Shown: piece by piece, positions 6,461-13,722 of the stretch | How positions within the stretch are numbered: position 1 is the first letter of the stretch | Layout of the letters: each line of letters starts with the position of its first letter | Origin: Gp6-AA40 sp036742665 | GTDB lineage: Bacteria > Acidobacteriota > Vicinamibacteria > Vicinamibacterales > UBA2999 | Length of the DNA: 20,129 bases | Reading direction: 5' to 3' | Assembly: GCA_036742665.1 (NCBI GenBank) | Contig: DAINQP010000103.1 | Location: forward strand, 1-20,129 | Made by a program: the position numbers and the translations under genes | The notes under the pieces: model-generated | Seen by the model: only the letters and a program-made list of their open reading frames with translations | Told to the model about the DNA's origin: nothing | Databases searched by the model: none

Positions 6461-8236
6461 ATGAAGCCCACCACTGTCGGCGTCATCATCGTCGTGGGAT
6501 TTTTCGCGGTCGTTGGCGTGCGTCCGGCGTCGGCACAGGTCGACTTGAGCGGCATGTGGGCGCCCATCTTCCACGAGGATCAAATCGAACGCGTGCCCGG
6601 TCCCGAGATTGGCGATTACTCCGGGCTGCCAATCAACGACGCCGCGCGGATGCGCGCCGACAGCTGGATGTCGTCGTTGCTGACGCTGCCGGAACATCAG
6701 TGCAAGCCGCATCCCTCCACGTATGGATTCCGCGGTGTCGGCAATCTGCGCATCACCGCGGAGGTGGACCGCGCGACACAGGCCACGATCAAGTTGAACA
6801 CGCACATTCAGTGGCAGGAGCAGGAGCGCGAGATCTGGATGGACGGGCGGCCGCATCCGCCTGAATACGCGGCCCACACCTGGCAAGGATTTTCGACCGG
6901 CCGCTGGGACGGCAACGTGCTCGTCGTGACGACGACGCACTTGAAGGCGGGGTGGATTCGACGCAACGGTCTCCTCATCACCGACCACGCGACGATGACC
7001 GAGCGCTTCATCCGCCATGGCAACTACCTGACTCACATCTACATGATCGAGGACCCGAGCTATCTCACCGAGCCCTTGATCAAGACCAACGGCTTCGCAC
7101 TGACGCTGAATCCGGCGATGCCGCCGTATCCGTGTCATCCCGCTGTGGAGGTGCCTCACGACAAGGGTGAGGTCCCGCATTATCTCCCCGGCGAAAATCC
7201 GTTCCTCGGCGAGTACGCCAACAAGAACAACTTGCCGCCGCAGGAAGTGCGGGGCGGCGCCGAGACCGCGCTGCCCGAGTCGATCAAGCCGGGATTCAAG
7301 CTCCAGGCAACCCAGAGCCCAAAGCCGAGGGCCCAAGGCCCGGAGCCGAGAGCGCAAGCCCAGGATGTGAAGTCACTCCACGTCCAGGGCAAGGTCTGGA
7401 TGCTGGTTGGCAACGGCATCAATGCCGCTGTGCAGATTGGTGAGGAGGGCGTGCTCATCGTGGACACGATGACCGACACGCAGGCCGACAAGCTGATTGC
7501 GGAAGTGCGGAAGATCGCTGGCGATAAGCCGATCCGCTGGATCATCAATACCCACGCGCATCCTGATCACACCGGCGGCAACGCGAAAGTCGCGGAGGCG
7601 GGCGAGTCGGTGGTCGGCGGCAACTTCGCGGCGCAGGTCGGTCAGGCCGCAGCGAACTCGGCGCAGATCATCGCGCACGAGAACGTGATGAAGCGTCTGG
7701 TCGCGCCGCGGGGCAACGCCAAACCGGCGACCGGGCTGATGCTGCCGACCGACACGTTCTTCACCGAGGAGAACGAGCTCTACTTCAACGGCGAAGCGAT
7801 TCAGATCCTGTTTCAACCAGACGCGCACACCGATGGTGACGTCATCGTCTTCTTTCGTAAGTCGGACGTCGTGGTGGCGGGCGACGTATTCAACACGTTA
7901 TCGTTCCCGGTGATCGACGAGTCAGGGAGCCTGAACGGGATCGTCGCGTCGCTCAACCGGATCCTCGACATCACGGTGCCGCGTGACAAGCAGGAAGGTG
8001 GCACCTACGTGATCCCCGGGCACGGCCGTCTGACCGACGAAGCGGACGTCGTCGAGTACCGCGACATGATGACGATCATTCGCGATCGACTTGTCGATGC
8101 GATCAAAAAGGGAAAGACGTTGGAGCAGGTAAAGGCGGCGGGGCTGCTTCGCGATTACGAAGGACGCTACGGCGCGACCCAGGGCACGTGGACCACGGAC
8201 AGGTTTCTCGAGGCCGCGTATCGGAGCCTCAAGTAG
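6461..8236 (+). CDS. secreted fusion: acidobacterial extracellular domain + metallo-beta-lactamase fold
   Basis: The 591-residue protein begins with a signal peptide (MKPTTVGVIIVVGFFAVVGV, then RPASAQ). Residues 27-280 form a domain opening VDLSGMWAP, with NVLVVTTTHLKAGWIRRNG near the middle; it is homologous by eye to the next gene's product. Residues 285-301 are a proline/alanine/glutamine linker (QSPKPRAQGPEPRAQAQ). Residues 302-591 are a metallo-beta-lactamase-fold hydrolase with the zinc motif HAHPDH at 365-370, plus VVAGDVF and VIPGHGR for the remaining ligands. The RAQAQDVKS end of the linker looks like a former signal-peptide cleavage site, suggesting two once-separate secreted proteins. 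ATG 6461 gives the signal peptide; an in-frame ATG at 6377 does not. The TAG stop lies in a repeat. Substrate is unknown. Confidence 0.8.
   Translation: MKPTTVGVIIVVGFFAVVGVRPASAQVDLSGMWAPIFHEDQIERVPGPEIGDYSGLPINDAARMRADSWMSSLLTLPEHQCKPHPSTYGFRGVGNLRITAEVDRATQATIKLNTHIQWQEQEREIWMDGRPHPPEYAAHTWQGFSTGRWDGNVLVVTTTHLKAGWIRRNGLLITDHATMTERFIRHGNYLTHIYMIEDPSYLTEPLIKTNGFALTLNPAMPPYPCHPAVEVPHDKGEVPHYLPGENPFLGEYANKNNLPPQEVRGGAETALPESIKPGFKLQATQSPKPRAQGPEPRAQAQDVKSLHVQGKVWMLVGNGINAAVQIGEEGVLIVDTMTDTQADKLIAEVRKIAGDKPIRWIINTHAHPDHTGGNAKVAEAGESVVGGNFAAQVGQAAANSAQIIAHENVMKRLVAPRGNAKPATGLMLPTDTFFTEENELYFNGEAIQILFQPDAHTDGDVIVFFRKSDVVVAGDVFNTLSFPVIDESGSLNGIVASLNRILDITVPRDKQEGGTYVIPGHGRLTDEADVVEYRDMMTIIRDRLVDAIKKGKTLEQVKAAGLLRDYEGRYGATQGTWTTDRFLEAAYRSLK
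7313..7363 (+). repeat. in-frame low-complexity repeat forming the fusion linker
   Basis: This stretch consists of variants of a short GC-rich unit (AGCCCAAAGCCGAGGGCCCA, then GGCCCGGAGCCGAGAGCGCA) and is self-complementary around GGGCCCAAGGCCC. It encodes the linker between the two domains of the fused protein. It looks like dispersed intergenic repeat sequence that became coding, but a genome search is needed to show that. Confidence 0.5.
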
Positions 8237-8328
8237 GGCACGTCCTCTTGGACGTGCGTCTTCGGTAGGGCACGTCCTCTTGGACGTGCGTCTTCGGTAG
8301 GGCAGGTCCTTTTGGACGTGCCTCTTTA
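8233..8328 (+). repeat. three tandem GTAGGG-family palindromic units
   Basis: Units 8233-8264 and 8265-8296 are identical 32-mers (GTAGGGCACGTCCTCTTGG, then ACGTGCGTCTTCG). The unit from 8297 is a diverged third copy (GTAGGGCAGGTCCTTTTGG, then ACGTGCC). Each contains inverted arms of the type GGCACGTCC / GGACGTGC around a four-base loop. The TAG of the first unit (8234-8236) is the stop codon of the upstream fusion gene. The last unit runs into the AAGGAG ribosome binding site of the next gene. There are no spacers, so this is not a CRISPR array. Confidence 0.9.
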
Positions 8329-8338
8329 AGGAGAATTG

Positions 8339-9094
8339 ATGAGACGCCGGGTTGTCATCGCGGTCATGGTTGCATGGGCAGTGAGTCTGGCTCCCAGTCT
8401 CGGCGCGCAGCGTGGACAGGGTCCTGCACCGCCGGTGGCGCCACCAACGCCGCAAGCCGCATCGCCGATCGATGTCACCGGCTACTGGGTGTCCATCGTG
8501 ACCGAGGACTGGCGCTGGCGCATGGTCACGCCGCCCAAGGGCGATGTCGCCAGCGTGCCGCTCAATGCGGAGGGGACCAAGATCGCCAACTCGTGGGACC
8601 CGGCGACCGATGGCTCCTGCCTCGCGTATGGTGCCGCTGGCCTGATGCGCATCCCGACTCGCCTGCACATCACGTGGGAGAACGAGCGGACGATCAAGAT
8701 CGAGACCGATGCAGGACAGCAGACTCGCCGACTCATGTTCGACAAAACCCAGGCGACACCCGCGCAGCGCACGCTCCAGGGTTTCTCACTCGCCGAGTGG
8801 GAGGTGGCGGGCGGCGGACGTGGTGCAGCCCAGGCGCCACGTACGGGCAATCTGAAAGTGGCGACGACGATGATGAGCGGTGGCTGGTTGCGCAGGAACG
8901 GCGTCCCGTACAGCGAGAACGCTGCGCTCACCGAGTACTTCGACCGTTTTGCGGCGCCGAATGGTGACGAATGGCTGGTGGTGACGACGATCGTGTCCGA
9001 CGCGAAGTATCTGAATCAGGACTTCGTGACCAGCACGCATTTCAAAAAGGAACCGAACGGCACGAAATGGGCGCCGGCGGCATGTAAGTCGTAG
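8339..9094 (+). CDS. secreted protein of the same family as the upstream N-terminal domain
   Basis: This 251-residue product has a signal peptide (MRRRVVIAVMVAWAVSLAPS, then LGAQ). The mature domain opens DVTGYWVSIVTEDWRWR and carries GNLKVATTMMSGGWLRRNGV, parallel to NVLVVTTTHLKAGWIRRNG in the upstream fusion protein. Further parallels are QGFSLAEW versus QGFSTGRW, and ALTEYFDRF versus TMTERFIRH. The two are therefore paralogues, one fused and one free. AAGGAG lies five bases before ATG 8339 and decides the start; the preceding TTG is not needed. The function of this family, common among secreted acidobacterial proteins, is unknown to me. It probably acts in the periplasm or outside the cell. 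Confidence 0.75.
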   Translation: MRRRVVIAVMVAWAVSLAPSLGAQRGQGPAPPVAPPTPQAASPIDVTGYWVSIVTEDWRWRMVTPPKGDVASVPLNAEGTKIANSWDPATDGSCLAYGAAGLMRIPTRLHITWENERTIKIETDAGQQTRRLMFDKTQATPAQRTLQGFSLAEWEVAGGGRGAAQAPRTGNLKVATTMMSGGWLRRNGVPYSENAALTEYFDRFAAPNGDEWLVVTTIVSDAKYLNQDFVTSTHFKKEPNGTKWAPAACKS

Positions 9095-9163
9095 AGCGCA
9101 CGCTTTCGCGTATACGTCCCGGGCGACTGTCACAGACGCTCGCCGTTCGTGTCCAATCAGGTA

Positions 9164-9453
9164 ATGGCAAGCCCGACGTCACCCGATCCGCAGGCCCACG
9201 CGCCGTCAGGGGAGGCCGACGACCACGACCTCATCCGGCACATCAAACAAGGCAGCCCGGAGGCGCTCGACCTGCTCATCGCCAGGCACCGGGCCTGGAT
9301 CTACAACATCGTCCTGCCGATGGTTACAATCCGTACGACGCCGAGGACGCCACGCAGGAGATTCTTATCAAGCTGCTGAACTCACTGTCCACGTTCGAAG
9401 GACGTAGTCAGTTCCGAATGTGGCTCTATCGCATTGTCGTGAACCGGCGATTG
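9164..9453 (+). pseudogene. ECF sigma factor, 5' half only, frameshifted
   Basis: From ATG 9164 (GTG 9149 is in the same frame) the translation runs DLIRHIKQGSPEALDLLIARHRAWIYNIVLPMV, the start of sigma region 2. The expected continuation NPYDAEDATQEILIKLLNSL and STFEGRSQFRMWLYRIVVNR then appears in another frame; one base appears lost near 9323-9325. Homology stops abruptly at about 9450, before the rest of region 2 and all of region 4, where sequence belonging to a - strand gene begins. The gene is thus dead twice over: a frameshift and loss of the DNA-binding region 4 needed for -35 recognition. The recognisable part is too well conserved to be chance. The exact end of the remnant is uncertain by about ten bases. 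Confidence 0.75.
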
Positions 9454-9585
9454 ATCGTGGTCCCGCATACCGGCCGCGATCGACGGCCAGAGCGCCGGAC
9501 TGTCCCACTCGCGGTGGAGTGATCGCGCGACGGCGGACAGCTCGGTGTCCCGGTCGTCGTCGCGCTCGCTCCCGTGCACTCCCAC
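9382..9585 (-). pseudogene. anti-sigma-like gene, N-terminal fragment
   Basis: From GTG 9585, with AGAGGG seven bases upstream, the frame gives VGVHGSERDDDRDTELSAVA and then RSLHREWDSPALWPSIAAGM. The 'EL..V...L..EWDSP.LWP.I' pattern fits the cytoplasmic N-terminus of membrane proteins encoded directly after ECF sigma genes in Acidobacteriota; that is family recall, not a search. After about base 9453 the frame runs antisense through the sigma remnant on the + strand and the expected transmembrane part is absent. It is therefore a truncated, presumably non-functional partner of the sigma gene it overlaps. Confidence 0.5.
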
Positions 9586-10190
9586 GTGTCGACCCTCTGC
9601 GCCAGTTCGCGTCCCGCGAGTGTCCGTTTCAATTGGCGTCGCGCTTCGAACAGCCGACCCTTCGAGGTTCCCTCGGGGATCTCGAGAATGCCGGCGACCT
9701 CTCGATGCGTGTACCCTTCGACCTCGCAGAGCAGAAACACAGCCCGATAAATCGGCGCCAACCCATCGACCGCGCGTTGCAGCGTCAGTCGCATCGGGTT
9801 GTCACCCGCCGGCGTGGGCACGTCCATCGCGACCTCGGCGTCCACCATCTGGTTGTCGCGTCGCGCCGCCCGGCCCCGGCCGATGTCGTGGCACGCGTTC
9901 AACAGGATGCGGTAGACCCATGTCCATAAGGCCGCGTCACTGCGGAACGAATGCCGGTTCTTGTACGCGCGCAGGAACGTTTCCTGGACGGCATCCTCAG
10001 CGTCCGATCGATTCCCCAGCACGTTCAGCGCAAGGCTCTTCATTCGAGCCCCGTGCGACGTATAAAGTCCCTCGAACGCGGCCAGGTCGATCGACCGGCA
10101 GGTCGTTCCGCTTCGTGCGCCGGGTATTCGACGGGACGTCACGGCGGACCGTTCGGTCGCCACCACGGTGGAGTAATAAGCCTCAGGCAT
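9426..10190 (-). CDS. ECF-type RNA polymerase sigma factor with aberrant C-terminal extension
   Basis: Region 2 spans about residues 36-105 (VLGNRSDAEDAVQETFLRAY, then ALWTWVYRILLNACHD). Region 4 spans about 135-192 (DGLAPIYRAVFLLCEVEGYT, then HREVAGILEIPEGTSKGRLF). Both are intact, so the sigma factor could still bind polymerase and promoters. Normal family members end soon after EARRQLKRTLAG. Here the frame continues about 60 residues in low-quality sequence (ATTTGTPSCPPSRDHSTASG) to a stop at 9426. This extension lies over the anti-sigma-like fragment and past the rearrangement point, so it is unlikely to be selected. ATG 10190 is not supported by a clear ribosome binding site, and the first 30 residues are not conserved-looking; a start near residue 35 is possible. 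Confidence 0.75.
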   Translation of the reverse strand: MPEAYYSTVVATERSAVTSRRIPGARSGTTCRSIDLAAFEGLYTSHGARMKSLALNVLGNRSDAEDAVQETFLRAYKNRHSFRSDAALWTWVYRILLNACHDIGRGRAARRDNQMVDAEVAMDVPTPAGDNPMRLTLQRAVDGLAPIYRAVFLLCEVEGYTHREVAGILEIPEGTSKGRLFEARRQLKRTLAGRELAQRVDTWECTGASATTTGTPSCPPSRDHSTASGTVRRSGRRSRPVCGTTINRRFTTMR

Positions 10191-10928
10191 GGCGTGATTG
10201 TTCGAAGTGAGACAGAGGGCATCCCACGGCCGGACACATCTGGCCTCGGGCCACCACCGGATTGAGATTGGAAGGCATTCGTTATCTCAATGAAACGCCG
10301 CAACAGTGGGCGTGGTTAACACTCTGTTCTTCGGAACTCCTGCTCCCGGCACGGGCATACGCTGTGCCAGTCCACCGACACAGCCGCAAGAGAGCCCACT
10401 GACATTTCAGGTCGCGAGTGCGCGTAGACCGCCGAGCCGAGCGTCGGCGCGTCAGTCGACGTGTCCCTACGGATAAGAGACACCGCAATCGGATGAGAGT
10501 TCGATCTGTTTCATAGACTCCGCCATGTTCTGAACACTGAGCAACGGAGCAACGGAGGACGTACGGAGGGTGACTTCACGTGCACGCAAACGGCTGCGGC
10601 GATCGCCGGCCCGTCGGCCGGCACTGTGATCGAGGTGAGCACGCGATCGGAAACGCCTCAGCGAGAAGGTGAGTGCCCCTGCGCAACCCAGATCTCGATC
10701 GGAGTGGGAACGTCACGAAGACGAGCACTGACACGCGCCGCGCGCGAACGGGTCCGCTGGCCGTGCGGACGTCTTCGTCGCGTACGGCATCGACGATGGC
10801 GTGGACCGCGCCGCGTGGCTGGTGCCAACATCAGGTGAGTGATTGCCGCAATTGACAGTCCCAGGCGAATTGCCGGATGCTTGCCCGTTACCGTCCTTCG
10901 ACGCGCCTTTAACATGGAGCGGCCCCGT
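10191..10928. other. long non-coding gap with small repeats
   Basis: I find no convincing gene in this stretch; open frames of 60-70 codons on both strands are arginine-rich and typical of GC-rich non-coding DNA. It holds a tandem 8-base repeat GAGCAACG GAGCAACG GAGG at 10539-10558 and a perfect hairpin at 10605-10622. It separates the divergent sigma and hydrolase genes and must contain both promoters, but no clear -35/-10 pair stands out. Confidence 0.6.
10605..10622. repeat. perfect GC-rich hairpin
   Basis: GCCGGCC, loop CGTC, GGCCGGC: a 7-bp all-GC stem in the non-coding gap. There is no T-tract after it. It may be an orphan terminator-like or repeat-derived structure. Confidence 0.5.
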
Positions 10929-13244
10929 ATGACGTCACAGAGCAACGGAACACGCGAGACCGATCTGCGAGCGCTTTTCGAAGATTACACGAGCGGGGCC
11001 ATCGATCGACGCGCCTTCATGCGACGCGCGGTCGCGCTGGGCGCCGCTGGAGCCGCGGCCGCCGCGCTGGGGCCGCTGGCCTCGCCGGCTGATGCCGCCG
11101 CTCTGGCGCAGGAGACCGCCGGCGGCACCCCCCGCATCCCGCTCGATGTCGCCGAATGGAGCTACATGTGGGTGAACGTGCGGCGCGCCGAGACGGCGCG
11201 CGGCGCGTTCGTCGGCGGGCAGCAGATGTACGTCGAGTACATGGTTCCGCGTATGGTCCGCCATCCGTTCCCGGTCGTGCTCGTGCACGGCGGCGGGGGC
11301 CAGGGCACGGACTGGATGGGCACGCCTGATGGCCGTCCGGGCTGGTTCCAGTATCTCGTCCAGGAAGGCTTCAAGGTCTACGTCGTCGATCGTCCGGGAC
11401 ATGGACGATCGCCGCTGCATCCGGATTTGCACGGCGGCTTCCCGCCGCAAGCGGCCGTCCTCGAGAACATCGCCGGACGATTCACACCGCCGAGCGCGAA
11501 CCCTGCGCAAACGCCGAACGAGTATCAGAAGAACCACAACCAGTGGCCCGGCGTTGGCAATGTCGGATCGCCCGATCTCGATCAACTCGTCGCAGGACAG
11601 GGCGGCAGCTACGTGCAGCAGCAGGCGCCAGCCGGTGCTGGTGGAGCAGGAAGACTGGGTGGGGCGCCGGGCGCCGCCGCTGCAGGACGAGGAACCACGC
11701 CACCTGTCGCTGCCAACGTGGTGCAGCCGCCGCCTGCGCTCAACGTGCAGCATGCGGCGTGGCGGCAGGCCGGTGCCGACCTGCTCGACAAGATCGGTCC
11801 GGCGATCATCATGACTCACTCGGCCGGCGGTCCATTCGGACTGCTCGTCGCGGAAGCCCGGCCGAATTTAGTGAAGGCGACGGTGATCATCGAAGGCGCC
11901 GGTTCGGGATTCGGCGGCGGCAATCGTTGGGGCATGTCGAGCATTCCGGTCACATACGACCCGCCCGTCAACGACCCTGCCGAGATCAAGACGCACTGGG
12001 TCGCGAATCCAGAACCTGGCGTGGCCGGCTACTTCCTGCAGACGGAGCCCGCACGGCGGTTACCGAACCTGCGCAACACGCGAGTGGTCTTCGTGACCGC
12101 TGACTCGTCGTTTGCGTCACCGGGCAATCCTGGTGGCGTGGCCTTCCTGAAACAGGCGGGCGTCCAAGCAGAGGAATTGCGGCTGGCGGGTCTCGGCATC
12201 AAGGGCAACGGCCACATGATGATGGTCGAGAAGAACAACCGCGAAGTGCTGCAGCCGATCGTCAACTGGATCGAGAAGAACGTGACCGGCAGCAACACGC
12301 AGTCACCGGCACCGCGCCGAGGGTCGGCCGATTCGCTCGAGCTCAAGCTGGCGGACACAGGCATCTTCTGGGTTGGCACAAGCAACAAGAAGAAGATGCC
12401 CTACGGCACGATTCACGTCGGACAGATGTTCGTGCAGTACTTCGAGCCCGCGCAGCGGCGACATCCGCTGCCGGTAATCCTGGTGCACGGCGGCGGCGGA
12501 CAGATGGTGCACTACATGGGGCTCGGCGGCATGTCGGGGTGGGCCCATCATTTCATTCAGGCCGGCTACAAGGTGTATCTCGTCGATCGGCCAGGCCATG
12601 GCCGCTCGCCGTATCACCCCGATGCGCTTGGCGAGATCGGCCCGCTCGTGACCTACGATCTCCTCACGCGCGACACGATCACTTCCGCGCGAACGCCGAA
12701 CAAGCAGTGGCCCGGCAGCAGTGGCGACATCGGAGATCCGCTCGTCGATCAGCTCGTCGCGGCGGCCAACTCGGCCCCGCGCGACGCGCAGTTGGCACAG
12801 TCGCTCTGGAAAATGAGCGGTGGCGAGCTCGTTGAGCGCGTCGGGCCCTGCATTCTGATGACGCACTCGGCGGGTGGTCCCTTCGGATGGCTGGTCGCGA
12901 ACGAAAAGCCGAACCTGGTCAAGGCCGTGGTCTCGTTCGAAGGTGCGACTGCACCGCTTGTCGGCCCTGGCGGCACGGCAGGTACGCCGCTGCCGAATCT
13001 TAAGGGCATGCCGATCATGTACCTGCTGTCCGAGCGCGGCGGCCGGCCGGGCAAGCCGATTCTCGATGCGCTGCTGCAGTCGGGCGCACGCGCCGAGGTC
13101 ATCGATCTCAAAGAGCGCGGCATCCTCGGCAACAGTCACTTTGCCATGTTCGAGAACAACCGCCGACAGGTGTTCGACGTGATCAAAGGCTGGATCGAGC
13201 AGCGCGTTCCGGCGGCCACGCCGTCATCGACGGCACGTTTGTAG
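10929..13244 (+). CDS. Tat-exported protein with two tandem alpha/beta-hydrolase domains
   Basis: This 771-residue protein has a Tat-type signal (DRRAFMRRAVALGAAGAAAA) followed by two homologous alpha/beta-hydrolase domains about 350-400 residues apart. Domain 1 shows LVHGGGGQ (His120), VDRPGHGRSP, the nucleophile elbow THSAGGPFG (Ser298) and GNGH (His429). Domain 2 shows LVHGGGGQ (His520), VDRPGHGRSP, THSAGGPFG (Ser647) and GNSH (His737). The elbow reads H-S-A-G rather than G-x-S-x-G. Both serine-histidine pairs are kept, so both sites may be active; a glutamate after the next strand (IEGAG, FEGAT) may be the acid. Domain 1 also has a Gly/Ala-rich insert (GAGGAGRLGGAPGAAAAGRG). GGAG (10916-10919) nine bases before ATG 10929 supports this start. 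The TAG stop is part of a palindrome. Confidence 0.85.
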   Translation: MTSQSNGTRETDLRALFEDYTSGAIDRRAFMRRAVALGAAGAAAAALGPLASPADAAALAQETAGGTPRIPLDVAEWSYMWVNVRRAETARGAFVGGQQMYVEYMVPRMVRHPFPVVLVHGGGGQGTDWMGTPDGRPGWFQYLVQEGFKVYVVDRPGHGRSPLHPDLHGGFPPQAAVLENIAGRFTPPSANPAQTPNEYQKNHNQWPGVGNVGSPDLDQLVAGQGGSYVQQQAPAGAGGAGRLGGAPGAAAAGRGTTPPVAANVVQPPPALNVQHAAWRQAGADLLDKIGPAIIMTHSAGGPFGLLVAEARPNLVKATVIIEGAGSGFGGGNRWGMSSIPVTYDPPVNDPAEIKTHWVANPEPGVAGYFLQTEPARRLPNLRNTRVVFVTADSSFASPGNPGGVAFLKQAGVQAEELRLAGLGIKGNGHMMMVEKNNREVLQPIVNWIEKNVTGSNTQSPAPRRGSADSLELKLADTGIFWVGTSNKKKMPYGTIHVGQMFVQYFEPAQRRHPLPVILVHGGGGQMVHYMGLGGMSGWAHHFIQAGYKVYLVDRPGHGRSPYHPDALGEIGPLVTYDLLTRDTITSARTPNKQWPGSSGDIGDPLVDQLVAAANSAPRDAQLAQSLWKMSGGELVERVGPCILMTHSAGGPFGWLVANEKPNLVKAVVSFEGATAPLVGPGGTAGTPLPNLKGMPIMYLLSERGGRPGKPILDALLQSGARAEVIDLKERGILGNSHFAMFENNRRQVFDVIKGWIEQRVPAATPSSTARL

Positions 13245-13266
13245 GGCGAGGCATGCCTCGCCTTAC
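13241..13266. repeat. palindrome holding the stop codons of two convergent genes
   Basis: GGCGAGGCATGCCTCGCC (13245-13262) is a perfect 18-base palindrome, flanked by GTAG and TTAC, which nearly extend it to 26 bases. The TAG at 13242-13244 ends the hydrolase gene and the TTA at 13263-13265 is the TAA stop of the GNAT gene on the other strand. It shares the GTAGGGC opening with the repeats at 4757 and 8233. Confidence 0.85.
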
Positions 13267-13685
13267 CCGTCGCGCGTCATTCGCAGGTAGTTGACTTCAG
13301 GCCCGGGTGTGTTGAATCCCCACTGTGCATAGAAGGGGATGAGTTCGGGCTTGCAGTACAGCTCGATGTGACGGACGCCGGCCAACACCGAGTGGTTGAG
13401 CACATGGTCGATCAGCCGGCGGCCGAGGCCCGTGTGCCGGTGCGCCTTGGCGACGATCACGTCGAAGATCAGCGCCTTGAACACCCGATCGGTCAACACT
13501 CTCGTGAAGCCCACCAGCTGTCCGCCGGGGTCTGTGCAGATGCCAACCAATAGATCGGAGTGCCGCAGCATACGCGCGACATCCTCGTCACGCCGCTGAT
13601 TCGTCCACCACTCGTGGCGATATAGCTCCATCAAATCGCCGCGTAGGCGGTCGTCGATCTGCTCGACGAATCGATAGCTCGTCAT
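13263..13685 (-). CDS. GNAT family N-acetyltransferase
   Basis: The 140-residue single-domain GNAT protein would transfer an acetyl group from acetyl-CoA to an unknown amine. The acetyl-CoA pyrophosphate loop is RHTGLGR at residues 83-89, preceded by the beta-4 strand ALIFDVIVAKAHR. The C-terminal ELYCKPELIPFYAQWGF is the usual motif B with Tyr and the xxFYxxxGF signature. ATG 13685 is chosen because GGAG lies five bases upstream; another in-frame ATG at 13715 has no such site. The gene is convergent with the hydrolase gene, from which it is separated only by the shared palindrome. The acceptor cannot be predicted. Confidence 0.88.
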   Translation of the reverse strand: MTSYRFVEQIDDRLRGDLMELYRHEWWTNQRRDEDVARMLRHSDLLVGICTDPGGQLVGFTRVLTDRVFKALIFDVIVAKAHRHTGLGRRLIDHVLNHSVLAGVRHIELYCKPELIPFYAQWGFNTPGPEVNYLRMTRDG

Positions 13686-13722
13686 GGTGTCTCCGTCAGT
13701 CCAACATTCAAGCATTATTCGG

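Noticed and set aside
8233..8328. Possible short CRISPR array
   Set aside because: The units are directly abutted 32-mers without spacers, are internally palindromic, and have relatives at gene ends elsewhere; no cas genes are present.
10282..10488. A 68-codon - strand frame in the long gap
   Set aside because: No motif or ribosome binding site and Arg/Ser-rich composition; not supportable as a gene.
10626..10838. A 70-codon frame in the long gap
   Set aside because: Arginine-rich, no ribosome binding site, no recognisable family; it looks like chance open frame.
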